DNA of 64,000 nt from Catenulispora sp. MAP5-51 (GTDB lineage Bacteria; Actinomycetota; Actinomycetes; Streptomycetales; Catenulisporaceae). Below are positions 1-7,607 of this stretch, piece by piece (within the stretch, counting starts at the first letter, position 1; each line of letters opens with the position of its first letter). A program made the position numbers and the translations under genes. The DNA lies in NCBI RefSeq assembly GCF_041261205.1, contig NZ_JBGCCH010000024.1:1-64000 (forward strand), read 5' to 3'. The notes below the pieces were generated by a model. It worked only from the letters and a program-made list of their open reading frames with translations, had not been told where the DNA came from and searched no databases.

Positions 1-93
1 AGAGCTACCTGGCCGGGCTCCAACTGCGGGGGGCTCTGATCTGGATACGCAGCCTCAAGCCAACCGCATGATCAGAACCTCAGACGCGGCCTA

Positions 94-204
94 GTCCGCT
101 GGGCGCGAGGCCAGCTGGGATGGCGCCAGGCAGACCTGGGACGCGCCGTCAACTACTCACCGGCGAGCGTCTCGCGACTCGAACATACTCCCCAACCGAA
201 TGAC
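94..204 (+). other. In-frame helix-turn-helix coding stretch lacking a start codon
   Basis: Translation in the frame of the downstream regulator gives a good XRE helix-turn-helix (GQLGWRQADLGRAVNYSPAS, then VSRLEH). The frame is open only from base 40, after a TGA at 37-39, and contains no ATG, GTG or TTG before the TTG at 205. The ATG at 68 is in another frame and meets TAG at 91-93 after eight codons. A one-base change near base 90 would join ATG 68 to the HTH frame. This looks like a frameshifted 5' end of the regulator gene. Confidence 0.55.
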
Positions 205-1353
205 TTGGACCTTGTTCGTGCCTTTGCTCATGTGCTGCTAATCCCGTCTGGGGTCCTCGGCGAAGTTCTGCGGCTATCACCCTCCTCAGCCGCTACTGTT
301 TCCACCAAGACCGACGGGCGCCGTCGCAACGTACGCCCGTCCGCTGCCGACAGCCCGACCCGAGGGCCGACCGAAAGCGAGGCCGCAGTGCTGCGACGTC
401 GCGAGATGCTCAACGGAGTACTCAGCCTGGCAGCCACGCCGGCCCTGGGCCTGCACAGCGCGCTGTATCAGGCCACCGGCCAGCCAGCCACGCTCCCACA
501 ACTCTCGGCGGCCCTCACCGCAGCTCGGTCGGACTTCCAAGCGACCCGTTACAGCGCGTTGGACACCAGACTCAGCCGCCTGTGCGCTACCGCCGCAGCC
601 ACCCGCGACGCCAGCTCTGGTCACACCCGCGACAGGGCCTCGGCGATCCTGGCGCGCACGTACTGCCTGGTGAGCGAGCTAGCCACGAAGCAAGCGAAAG
701 CCGGTACCGCCTGGGTGGCCTCTGACCGGGCCCTGAGCTTCGCGCACGCCTCGGGGGACCCAGTCGCCATCGCCGAGGCAGCCACGCGCCTATCAGTGGC
801 GATGCGGCAGGACGAACAGTTTCCGGAGGCGACCAACCTGCTCGCCTCTACGGCTCTGACCCTGCAAGCCGACTTGCATGACCATCGCGCGCTATCCGCC
901 TATGGTTCCGTCCTCTTGGTCGCGGCCTACACTGAGGCACAAGCCGGCCACCGCGCGAACGCACTCGAGCTACTCCGGGAGGCCGAGGACGCCGCCCACC
1001 GCCTGCGCGAACCCGTCACAGATTTCTCGGCCGTGCAGTGCCAGTTGTATCGGATCAGTTCCCACACTGCTCTAGGCGACGCCGTAGCCCTGGACTACGC
1101 CAAGCGGCTCAACGCCGCCGCCCTGCCCACCACCGAGCGCAAATCCCGGTACTGGACCGATGCGGCTCGTGCCTGGAACATGATCGGCAATCCGGCGCAG
1201 ACTCTTACCGCGCTCGAAGCCGCCGAAGCGGTGTCCGTAGAGGACGTCCGACGCCCATCGATGCAGAAGCTCGCCATCGCGCTCATGAAGGACTCACCGA
1301 ACCTTGTAGGCCTCGCCGCGTTCGCGACCCGCATCGGAGTCGAACGGCCCTGA
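205..1353 (+). CDS. XRE-family regulator with TPR-like C-terminal domain, 5' end probably disrupted
   Basis: This is the body of an actinobacterial XRE/TPR regulator, a cytoplasmic DNA-binding protein family. The N-terminal part continues the HTH encoded just upstream (DLVRAFAHVLLIPSG). It is followed by the LRRREMLNGVLSLAATPALG segment typical of these regulators near residue 65, and then by about 270 residues of Ala-rich helical repeats resembling tetratricopeptides. The TTG at 205 is the first in-frame start but would cut the HTH in half, so either the gene is frameshifted near base 90 or it is dead. The 3' end overlaps a convergent small gene by 60 bp. Family assignment is fairly secure; functionality is doubtful. 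Confidence 0.7.
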   Translation: MDLVRAFAHVLLIPSGVLGEVLRLSPSSAATVSTKTDGRRRNVRPSAADSPTRGPTESEAAVLRRREMLNGVLSLAATPALGLHSALYQATGQPATLPQLSAALTAARSDFQATRYSALDTRLSRLCATAAATRDASSGHTRDRASAILARTYCLVSELATKQAKAGTAWVASDRALSFAHASGDPVAIAEAATRLSVAMRQDEQFPEATNLLASTALTLQADLHDHRALSAYGSVLLVAAYTEAQAGHRANALELLREAEDAAHRLREPVTDFSAVQCQLYRISSHTALGDAVALDYAKRLNAAALPTTERKSRYWTDAARAWNMIGNPAQTLTALEAAEAVSVEDVRRPSMQKLAIALMKDSPNLVGLAAFATRIGVERP

Positions 1354-1452
1354 AAAAGCTTCGTACCCGTGATCTCCGTTCTCGTCCTCCCAGATGGTGG
1401 GCGAACCATCGTCGTCCGTCGTCGGGTCGATCGCGATGAACCGCAGTGCCAT
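1294..1452 (-). CDS. Small conserved-type actinomycete protein (52 aa), possibly truncated
   Basis: The product begins MALRFIAIDPTTDDDGSPTI, followed by WEDEN. This resembles the opening of a widespread small Streptomyces protein family of unknown function that usually reads RFIGIDP..SPTVWVDE and runs to about 75-80 residues. Family proteins often lie beside XRE-type regulators, as here. The present protein is only 52 residues and its C-terminal half diverges from the family pattern, so it may be truncated. It converges on, and overlaps by 60 bp, the 3' end of the XRE/TPR regulator. Start at ATG 1452 is chosen because it gives the family-like N-terminus. Resemblance is from memory and was not searched. 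Confidence 0.5.
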   Translation of the reverse strand: MALRFIAIDPTTDDDGSPTIWEDENGDHGYEAFSGPFDSDAGRERGEAYKVR

Positions 1453-1764
1453 GGTGCCCTCCGTGCTGTCGGCGGTGCAGGACATTGAGCAGGGTTGCAC
1501 CAGTTCCGCGCCGGAGCCAGATTTCATTGCACGGATTGCAGATCACTCGCTGAAAGCTGCACCCGCCAGTTCTCGGTGCATGGCCGCAAGACGTGACGAG
1601 CCCACGGATCCGGTCAACCACGTCACACGGCCTGAGGGCCTCATTGGGGCACCGCAGAGGGCACAATTCGCTAGCACGAGCGAGCGGGATCCTGTCGACC
1701 ACTATCGTTAGCTGAAGACGCACCCAAGTCGCCGATACACGGCCGACCGCTTACCTTGGTGAAC

Positions 1765-2130
1765 ATGGCACGACGAACTGGAGCGTCAGCGCGGACTCGG
1801 GCGCTGACCAAAGCGCAGGAAGCAGTAGCGCTGCGAGATGCGGAACGCATCAAGCGGGAGAAGCAGCTCGAAGCGGCTCTGGCCGACTACTACCAGGCGC
1901 AAGGCGAGGTAGAACGGATACGCGTGGAGGCCGAGGCGGCAGCGGCGCCGCACGAAGCCACAATTCGCGAAGCCGTGCGCTCCCTGGACCGTCTTGGCGA
2001 GACCCGCGCCGGCATTGTTGGGCTTACTGGCCTTTCACTGCCTCGCGTGCGTGACTACCTCTCCGAGGTGGCGTCGAACATGCCGGCGTGGGATGTGCCG
2101 CCGGCCGGCATGTCTTCTGTGTGCTCTTGA
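1765..2130 (+). CDS. Coiled-coil protein with C-terminal HTH-like segment, function unknown
   Basis: The 121-residue product starts MARRTG and has a highly charged helical middle (residues about 15-80, rich in Ala, Glu, Arg and Lys) likely to form a coiled coil. A C-terminal segment (LGETRAGIVGLTGLSLPRVR, then DYL) resembles the recognition part of a sigma-70 region 4 or resolvase-type HTH. Similar small proteins occur in Streptomyces plasmids and integrative elements. I do not know a function. ATG 1765 is preferred over the in-frame TTG at 1756 as the more standard start. It ends 17 bp from the convergent DUF2637 gene. Confidence 0.6.
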   Translation: MARRTGASARTRALTKAQEAVALRDAERIKREKQLEAALADYYQAQGEVERIRVEAEAAAAPHEATIREAVRSLDRLGETRAGIVGLTGLSLPRVRDYLSEVASNMPAWDVPPAGMSSVCS

Positions 2131-2146
2131 AATTGATGAGCACCGG

Positions 2147-3079
2147 CTACTTGTACAGCGCGCGACTCTCCTCCAAGCGTGGCAGCGCCTGCACCACATA
2201 GCGCCGAGCCGCCCCTCGGGAAAGTGGCGCAGGAAGTGACGCGGCAGCCTGATACGCAGCTGCGTTCCGCTCACGCTCGTCTTCTGAGAAGAGGCGCAGG
2301 TCGCCGGACCGCATTTGGTCCTTCAGCGCGGCTTCGAAGGCGACACGCTTGGGGCCGAGGCCCCGGCCGCACCGAGACGCCATGGCCGGCGCCTTCGCGC
2401 GCAGAGCGCCAGCCTGCTCCACTTGGTCGTCCGCGTTCGTGGCGCGCTGCGAAGCATCGGCGGAGCAGGGAGCGGACGTCGACGAACTCGGTGCGCCTTC
2501 GGCCTCGTTGCGAAGCAGATGGCGCCGCCTGCTCCACATAAGCACCGGGAAGTTGACCCACAATGTCGACCTGCGCCACACGCTGCGCCGCGCCTCATCC
2601 TGTACCAGGACGTTGCGCAGGTTGGTGATCAGGTGCTCCAGAAACACGGCGTACATCACCGGAGGTACTGCTGCGACGAGACATCCGCCCGCAGACCAAG
2701 AAGGGGTGTGCAGCAGGTTCATAACCACGCTCGCTGCGATGCAGCCGAGTAGAGAAATCCTGGTGGCCGCATTAGGGCGGCGTTGCAGGGCCTCGTAGAG
2801 GCGAAGAAGAGAAACGCCAGCCGTCCCGGCGTCCAGGAGCAGGGCCCAGACTTTCGCCTCGCTCGCCTGGTTCCCGTTGTGGGCCAGTACGTACGTCGCC
2901 TGCGCGTGATAGGAGAGCCATGCGGAAGCGCACGCGAGTGCGAGCAACACGGTTGCGGACAGCGCCAGCAACCCGTTGCTGAGCCAGGTCGGCAGTGGAG
3001 GGACGTCAGACGTGGGTGCCAGCGCCACGGGCGATGGTCCGTCCGGGGATACAGGCCAGGCCGTACTCTGGTGAGACAT
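2147..3079 (-). CDS. DUF2637/Spd-like membrane protein of conjugative elements
   Basis: The 310-residue protein has four predicted transmembrane helices in its first half (about residues 33-58, 77-97, 107-125 and 128-153), then a polar, probably cytoplasmic C-terminal half. The layout and motifs such as WLSYHAQATYVL and LLDAGTAGVSLLRLYEAL match DUF2637, a family that in Streptomyces plasmids and AICEs includes proteins of the intramycelial spread (Spd) region. The likely role is in spread or transfer of the element through hyphae, inferred from family and context. It follows the 3157-3648 gene on the same strand with an intervening 77 bp, so the two may be co-transcribed. Confidence 0.65.
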   Translation of the reverse strand: MSHQSTAWPVSPDGPSPVALAPTSDVPPLPTWLSNGLLALSATVLLALACASAWLSYHAQATYVLAHNGNQASEAKVWALLLDAGTAGVSLLRLYEALQRRPNAATRISLLGCIAASVVMNLLHTPSWSAGGCLVAAVPPVMYAVFLEHLITNLRNVLVQDEARRSVWRRSTLWVNFPVLMWSRRRHLLRNEAEGAPSSSTSAPCSADASQRATNADDQVEQAGALRAKAPAMASRCGRGLGPKRVAFEAALKDQMRSGDLRLFSEDERERNAAAYQAAASLPAPLSRGAARRYVVQALPRLEESRALYK

Positions 3080-3156
3080 CAGGGGTGCCTTCCTCTGATC
3101 AGGCCCCGATGGGATCCTCCAAGATCTTCACCGTCGGGGCCGTTTGACTTCCGCGT

Positions 3157-3648
3157 TCAGCGGCTGTCGGTCGCCTCGTTCTCATCAAGGAACCGCAGCC
3201 AGGACTCCTGCAACTCGGACTCGGTCGCTCCGTGAAGCACGCCTCGGTACCGGGCGAGGCCGGTAACGGCAATGCGGAGCAACGCGCTTGGAGCGATCGG
3301 ATCGCCCGCTCCGTTCCGTGCGATATCAAGATGGCTGGCCACGTCAATCAGTTCCGCTTCAACGCCGCCCAGCGATGCGGCAAAGCTAAGGAACTCGCGC
3401 CACGAAGCGAGCAGCTGTACTTCATTGTCGCCATGTAGTCGGTCTCGGTGCTCGACCAATCCGTCGATAGCGACCCGAAGCAATGTGTTGGCGGTAATCC
3501 TCTCTCCCTTGGTGCTGCGGTCATCGTGCAGCTGGCGAGCCAAGTGGTCCAAGCCGGTGTGCTGGTCGGAGCGGATCAGCGCCTGCTTCGGCCGAGTCTT
3601 CGGCCGTTCATCCGAGCCTTGCGAAGCCTCACGGCCGAGGAGCGTCAT
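3157..3648 (-). CDS. Element-encoded protein with an internal duplication, function unknown
   Basis: The protein is 163 residues from ATG 3648; an upstream in-frame start at 3678 would add ten residues. The chief feature is an internal repeat: residues 51-87 and 118-154 align well, both with the pattern LLR(V/I)A(I/V).GL..(H/Y)R..LHG followed by a conserved (A/E)SW..FL. This suggests two copies of one small helical module. The N-terminal part is basic and polar. No enzymatic motif is visible. It lies upstream of the DUF2637 gene and is divergent from the small gene at 3890, so it could be a regulator or a partner of the spread protein; that is only inference. Confidence 0.5.
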   Translation of the reverse strand: MTLLGREASQGSDERPKTRPKQALIRSDQHTGLDHLARQLHDDRSTKGERITANTLLRVAIDGLVEHRDRLHGDNEVQLLASWREFLSFAASLGGVEAELIDVASHLDIARNGAGDPIAPSALLRIAVTGLARYRGVLHGATESELQESWLRFLDENEATDSR

Positions 3649-3805
3649 TTCGTACCTTCCAACGCGGGGGCGACTCAAGTGCGTGCGGTTGTCCTCCCTT
3701 TGTAGCCCGCCATCAGCCCATATCCAAAAAGATTCACTCTTTTGGAGGTCTAAAACTTTCAGAGTCCTGAGCTATGGTGGTCCTGGAAACGCGAGAGGGG
3801 GCCGG

Positions 3806-3882
3806 GTTGGCGCCCGACCCCCTCGATACACGCCCGACTCGGTGTAACAGCACCGGCCGGACCAGGACCCCTAAACAGGAGG
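3806..3882 (+). repeat. Leader repeat copy A, upstream of small gene at 3890
   Basis: This 77-bp stretch shares ordered blocks with 4165-4241: GTTGGCGCYCGACCC, then GGTGTAACAGC 34-35 bp later, then CTAAACAGGAGG 30-31 bp after that. The first block can fold as a hairpin (GGGT...ACCC). The last block contains the Shine-Dalgarno of the following GTG start. It appears to be a duplicated, possibly structured 5' leader. Confidence 0.6.
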
Positions 3883-3889
3883 GAATCCA

Positions 3890-4084
3890 GTGCCCCATTT
3901 TGCCATCCCCGACGACGAGTTCCTGCCCTTGGAGGCCGAGCCCGTCTACGGTCTCGACGACTTGATGCTCGCCGAAGGCATCGAACCTCTCGGTTTGTCG
4001 CTCGTCGGGAAAGACCTCACCTTCACCATCGTGATCTTCGCGCTGACTGCCGGTATCGATGCCGGGCAGTGGTGGAGCCGGTGA
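3890..4084 (+). CDS. Small orphan protein (64 aa) of the integrative element
   Basis: A GTG start at 3890 follows an AGGAGGG ribosome-binding site at 3877-3883. The product is acidic in its first half (DDEFLPLEAEPVYGLDDLML) and has one hydrophobic segment near residues 41-56 (KDLTFTIVIFALTAGID), ending in QWWSR. It could be a small membrane-associated protein. It shares a conserved 5' leader with the gene at 4247, though the two proteins are not clearly similar. I do not recognise it. Confidence rests on the good ribosome-binding site and the repeated leader. Confidence 0.5.
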   Translation: MPHFAIPDDEFLPLEAEPVYGLDDLMLAEGIEPLGLSLVGKDLTFTIVIFALTAGIDAGQWWSR

Positions 4085-4164
4085 GCGAGCTGGTGGCCGT
4101 CTTCGTCTAATTCGGCACACCCGCCGGAGCCTGACGCTTCACGCCCACATCGTCGTGGGATCGA

Positions 4165-4241
4165 GTTGGCGCTCGACCCATCAAGCAACTGCCCGCCGGT
4201 GTAACAGCGCCGGCAGGGCTAGGACACCCCTAAACAGGAGG
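4165..4241 (+). repeat. Leader repeat copy B, upstream of small gene at 4247
   Basis: Second copy of the leader described at 3806-3882, with the same three blocks in the same order and nearly the same spacing. Here the first block can form a TCGAG/CTCGA stem, a different pairing from copy A. It ends in the AGGAGG ribosome-binding site of the 4247 gene. Confidence 0.6.
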
Positions 4242-4246
4242 ACTCC

Positions 4247-4444
4247 GTGTCCCAGTTCGTCATGTCCCGGCGCGTGTTTGCCGGGATTCCGGTCATCATG
4301 GCCACCGCAACCGTCCCTCTCGCGGAGCCGAGTCAGCCGCGGCGCATCGTCGCCTTCGGACAGATCTCGCGCCGCGGTGGTCAGGTCGTGGTCTCTGACC
4401 GGATTACCGGCCTGAATACGGCTCCGGCCAGGGCTGGACGGTGA
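4247..4444 (+). CDS. Small basic orphan protein (65 aa) of the integrative element
   Basis: The GTG start at 4247 lies a few bases after an AGGAGG ribosome-binding site in leader repeat B. The product is basic (many Arg), has a short hydrophobic stretch near residues 10-26 (FAGIPVIMATATVPLA) and no recognisable domain. Its stop codon overlaps the GTG start of the next gene (GTGA at 4441-4444), which points to translational coupling. I do not recognise the protein. Confidence 0.45.
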   Translation: MSQFVMSRRVFAGIPVIMATATVPLAEPSQPRRIVAFGQISRRGGQVVVSDRITGLNTAPARAGR

Positions 4445-4737
4445 TTGCCATGTGCGATCTCAACGAGAGCCACCTCGCTCTGGGACGCATCACAGATGCG
4501 CTGTTCTGCTCCGGCCTGGAGGCCGGAGCCGTTCTCACAGGCAGCCAGGTCGGTCAGGCCGTCAACGAGGCGCTGAGCGCGCATCGCGACTGGAACGGGC
4601 TGACTCGAGCGGTCCGTGCGGCATTCGCGAAGGCGCCGGCCGAAGCAGCCTGCCGTGAAGAGTGGTGCCGGCGAGTTGCCGAGGCTGCGCTGAGCAGCGC
4701 CGATCTCACCTCAGACCGCTATAGCAGCTTGGCCTGA
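4441..4737 (+). CDS. Small helical protein (98 aa), function unknown
   Basis: It begins at GTG 4441 inside the preceding stop codon; ATG 4450 is an alternative start. The product is mostly helical, with two Cys near the N-terminus (C5, C23) and a CREEWC motif near residue 71. No domain is recognised. It appears coupled to the 4247 gene and is followed by a 254-bp gap before the excisionase-like gene. That gap shows a candidate stem (GCGCTGGCCGC...GCGGCCAGCGC at 4755-4829) that could terminate this operon. Confidence 0.5.
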   Translation: MIAMCDLNESHLALGRITDALFCSGLEAGAVLTGSQVGQAVNEALSAHRDWNGLTRAVRAAFAKAPAEAACREEWCRRVAEAALSSADLTSDRYSSLA

Positions 4738-4991
4738 CCTCGCACGCCATCCAAGCGCTGGCCGCGACCCAGACCCTGCCTGCAGGGGGAACTGGCTTGC
4801 GGCCAGCGCTGGTGCCGAGCCGCCCCGCGTTCATAGGGGCACTACAAGTTGCGGCGTGCTAGCTGACGATTGATCCTAGATGTTAGCTGTTGCGAACAGT
4901 TGTGACTCCGTTGACATCGGTCGTTCATTTGGGATCGACCTGCATCTAGTCAGCGCCACGGTCACCGCCCGTACAACCTGCGGAGGACTGC

Positions 4992-5429
4992 ATGCCCGAA
5001 GAGAACGCCACCACCTTGGCCGCAGTGCTGCGGCGGCAAGCTGGCTACCGGCCCAAGGCCGGCCGCAACTCACCCCGCCCTGGCGATGGTGATCGCCGGC
5101 GGGAGCAGCTTGCACAGCAGCAGCCTGTCAATGACCCAGCGGCCGATCGGCAGCCCGACTACCGAGACGAATCCGGCGTCCTGGTGAGCGCCGCCGAGCA
5201 GGCCACGGTGCGTACTGAGCCGTGGCTCTTCCTCGAAGAGGTCCGCGAGATATACGGCTTCCCCGAGTCGAGCCTGCGGTACTGGCGCAAGACCCGCACC
5301 GGGCCGGCGGCCTACCGCGTTGGGCGCAGGCTGCGCTATCCCCAATCCGAGATCGAGTCATGGATGCGTGAGCAGGCAGCACGCGATCCGATCGCCCGAT
5401 CCACGAAGAACAAGCCTGCAAAGACATGA
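4992..5429 (+). CDS. xis: Excisionase-like helix-turn-helix protein
   Basis: The C-terminal half (about residues 77-128) is a winged helix of the MerR/AlpA-like excisionase type: LFLEEVREIYGFPESSLRYW, then RVGRRLRYPQSEIESWM. This family binds DNA next to attachment sites and directs integrase toward excision. The 75-residue N-terminal part is polar and probably disordered, longer than in typical 60-90 residue Xis proteins. ATG 4992 follows a GGAGG at 4981-4985. It lies 83 bp upstream of the integrase gene on the same strand, the usual xis-int order. Confidence 0.75.
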   Translation: MPEENATTLAAVLRRQAGYRPKAGRNSPRPGDGDRRREQLAQQQPVNDPAADRQPDYRDESGVLVSAAEQATVRTEPWLFLEEVREIYGFPESSLRYWRKTRTGPAAYRVGRRLRYPQSEIESWMREQAARDPIARSTKNKPAKT

Positions 5430-5512
5430 CTGTCTCACCGGTGGCGGCACCGTTCGCGGTGCCGCCACCGGCACGCAGGCGACCCTCACCTTGAACGGAG
5501 CTCACCGAAACC

Positions 5513-6703
5513 GTGGATGTTCGTATCTGGCATCGCTCGTGGCCACGTAAGAGGGGCAGAACCTACACGGTCTGCTACCAGGTCGACGGCGGCCCCGAGC
5601 AACGCCTTGACCCTGTATATGCCAAATCCGAAGTGGAGCAGCAGAAGCGGGAGCTGCGCGATCGCCTGAAGAAGGGGCAATTCCTCGACTTCACAGCCGG
5701 CCAGAAACTGTTCGAGGATTTCGCGCACGAGAAGCTGGAGGAGTGGGCACCCCCAATCCTGTCCTCCGGCACTTACAACCGCTACCGTCAGGTGATCAAC
5801 GATCTGCTAATCCCAGAGTTCACCGGCAAGGCACTGGCCGAGATCAAACGGTCCGACTGCCAGAAGTGGCTGAACAAGCGGCTGAGGCAGGTAGCCAGAG
5901 GCACTGCGGAAGTCGACAAGGCGGTGCTCACCAAGGTGCTGACCAGTGCGGTAAAGGAGAAGCTGCTCGACGCCTCGCCTGCAGTCGACCTGGATCTGCC
6001 GAAGGTCGATCGCAGAACCGAGAAGGTGAGGGCCATCACCGCCTGGTCGGAGGACACTGTCGATGATCTGGTTGACGCACTCCCCCAGCGGTATCGGGCG
6101 CTTGGGGAGCTGGCGCGCGACACCGGTATGCGCCAAGGCGAGCTGTTCGGTGTGGCGCTGGAGCACCTCGACCTAAGGCGGCGAAAGCTCAAGGTCTGCT
6201 TGCAGATCCGCTATACCGACGGGATGCATTTCGCGTTGCCCAAGCGGGGCAAGGTCAGGACACTGGAACTGATGGACACATCGGTGAAAGCCCTGACCGA
6301 GCATATCGAGACCTATGGGACCACGGCGATCACCTTGCCGTGGGATCACAGCGATGGACCGCACAAGACTTTCCAGCTGCTCTTCACGAACACCAAGGAG
6401 CGTGCGATCCGCCGCGACCACTTCAACGAGTCGGCCTGGCATCGGGCGCTACGTGCCTGCGGGATCACTCCGGCCGGCAAATCCACTGGCATCCATCAGC
6501 TCCGTCATCACGTGGCCTCCCTGTTACTGGCACAAGGGATGTCGATCGCCGAGGTCGCCGAAGTCCTCGGCGACACCGTGCAAGAGGTCTCCGAGACCTA
6601 CGCTCACGCCATGCCCGACTTCGGCAAACGGCTGCGGTCCATCAACGCCTCGCGAGAGGCACGGATCGCTGCCGCTCGCGAGGAATCCGGTATGGGGTGG
6701 TAG
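5513..6703 (+). CDS. int: Tyrosine recombinase / site-specific integrase
   Basis: The 396-residue protein has an N-terminal arm-binding region (about 1-65), a SAM-like core-binding domain (about 70-165) and a C-terminal catalytic domain (about 180-380). Visible catalytic residues are Arg207 (GMRQGEL), Lys244 or Lys247 (PKRGK), His328 and Arg331 (HQLRH) and Tyr363 (TYAHA). The usual His in LGH is Asp354 (LGDTV), a tolerated but less common change. It catalyses integration and excision of the element. The GTG start at 5513 fits the domain layout. Its 3' end faces the 3' end of rnpB, suggesting that RNA gene as the attachment site. Confidence 0.9.
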   Translation: MDVRIWHRSWPRKRGRTYTVCYQVDGGPEQRLDPVYAKSEVEQQKRELRDRLKKGQFLDFTAGQKLFEDFAHEKLEEWAPPILSSGTYNRYRQVINDLLIPEFTGKALAEIKRSDCQKWLNKRLRQVARGTAEVDKAVLTKVLTSAVKEKLLDASPAVDLDLPKVDRRTEKVRAITAWSEDTVDDLVDALPQRYRALGELARDTGMRQGELFGVALEHLDLRRRKLKVCLQIRYTDGMHFALPKRGKVRTLELMDTSVKALTEHIETYGTTAITLPWDHSDGPHKTFQLLFTNTKERAIRRDHFNESAWHRALRACGITPAGKSTGIHQLRHHVASLLLAQGMSIAEVAEVLGDTVQEVSETYAHAMPDFGKRLRSINASREARIAAAREESGMGW

Positions 6704-6749
6704 GGCACTGCGCCCCTTACGGGCGGTTTGACTACCGTCCGTAATTGCC

Positions 6750-6777
6750 AAAAAATCGACGGACCAGCTGTATCGAT
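6750..6777 (-). terminator. Weak terminator candidate of rnpB
   Basis: On the minus strand a short ATCGA/TCGAT stem just downstream of the rnpB 3' end is followed at once by a run of six T. The stem is only five pairs, so this is a weak call. Confidence 0.35.
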
Positions 6778-6786
6778 GCAGGTCAG

Positions 6787-7190
6787 GCGGCGAGTCGGCT
6801 AATAAGCCGGATTCTGTCCCACGCCGCCGTGCCGAAACACGACCGCGCGGTGGCGACCATCCATCTAGGGCGCGCGTTGCCGCGTGCCTCATGCGGTCTA
6901 CCCGCAGGCTCGGGCGGACCGCCCTCGAACACCTGCGCAGGCCCGGTTGCCCGGGCCCTCTTGACCTTGCTCCGGGTGGGGTTTACCTAGCCGCCCGGGT
7001 CGCCCCGGGCGCTGGTGAGCTCTTACCTCACCGTTTCACCCTTACCCGCCTGACGGCGGGCGGTCTTTTCTCTGTGGCACTGTCCCGCGGGTCACCCCGG
7101 GTTGGTGTTGCCAACCACCCTGTCCTGTGGAGTCCGGACTTTCCTCGACACCGGTCGCCCGATGCCGCGATCGCCTCACCGACTCGCCGC
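6787..7190 (-). ncRNA. rnpB: RNase P RNA (bacterial type A)
   Basis: The minus strand carries the hallmark RNase P RNA sequences: GAGGAAAGTCCGGACTCC near the 5' end, and ACAGAATCCGGCTTATTAGC at the 3' end. The two ends pair as helix P1 (GCGGCGAGTCGG at the 5' end with CCGACTCGCCGC at the 3' end). The length of about 404 nt fits an actinobacterial RNase P RNA. With the RnpA protein it processes the 5' leaders of tRNA precursors. Ends are set from the P1 pairing and may be off by a few bases. Confidence 0.95.
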
Positions 7191-7196
7191 GGGTTC

Positions 7197-7202
7197 AGTA
7201 TA
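7197..7202 (-). promoter_or_regulatory. Candidate -10 box of rnpB
   Basis: TATACT on the minus strand lies about 7 bases upstream of the inferred 5' end of the RNase P RNA. No convincing -35 element was seen at the standard spacing. Confidence 0.45.
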
Positions 7203-7278
7203 CGGGGGCGGGCATGCCGGGACCGCCGCGGCTCAATCGAGTCGCTGGGGATCGGCCGCTACCGGAAAAGTGGCGGCC

Positions 7279-7607
7279 ATGACTGTCATTCGCCACATCA
7301 CCCTCGACGCGGACAACCCCTACGAGCTCGGCAGGTTCTGGGAGTCGGTGCTGAGCTGGCAGATGGACCCCGAGTGCGCCCCCGGCGACGGCGAGGTCCT
7401 GCTGCACGGCCCCGAGGGCCTGCCCGGCCTGCTGCTGATCGAGGTTCCGGAGCCGAAGACGGCCAAGAGCCGCATGCACTTCGACCTGATGCCGCAGACC
7501 ACCCGCGACGAGGAGTTGGCCCGCGTGCTGGGTCTGGGCGCGAAGGTGGTCGAGGACCACCGCAAGGCCGATGGCGCGGGGTGGGTCTGGTGCGAAGACC
7601 CCGAGGG
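7279..7607 (+). pseudogene. 5' part of a split VOC-family (glyoxalase-like) gene
   Basis: Translation from ATG 7279 gives about 110 residues of a VOC-fold protein of the small actinobacterial type: MTVIRHITLDADNPYELGRF, the internal HFDLMP strand and GWVWCEDPEG. After Gly110 the frame runs into unrelated sequence and stops at 7761. The missing C-terminal strand (PEGNAFCIERSAAEKAAQAG then stop) is found in the right frame at 11858-11923. Both breakpoints show CCCCGAGGG (7599-7607 and 11857-11865). Joined there, the gene would encode a normal product of about 130 residues. Members bind metals or small ligands such as drugs; the substrate is unknown. Confidence 0.8.

Larger units (their letters stand above)
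1..6786. mobile_element. Integrase end of an actinomycete integrative (AICE-like) element, left end outside window
   Basis: This stretch carries a tyrosine recombinase next to a small HTH excisionase-like gene, a DUF2637/Spd-type membrane protein seen in Streptomyces conjugative elements, a TPR-type XRE regulator and several small orphan genes. Its base composition is visibly less GC-rich than the DNA to the right. The integrase ends 83 bp from the 3' end of rnpB, so the right boundary is probably at or just inside that RNA gene. No FtsK/TraB-type translocase or replication initiator is present here; these would have to lie to the left, outside the window. No second copy of the rnpB 3' end was seen in the window. 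The element assignment is inference from gene content. Confidence 0.6.

Noticed and set aside
1283-1723. Cys-containing minus-strand frame with CNPC and LCPLRC, opposite and overlapping the small gene at 1294-1452.
   Set aside because: Its Cys spacing hints at a zinc protein, but it runs through the small gene in another frame, has no ribosome-binding site and ends in low-quality sequence.
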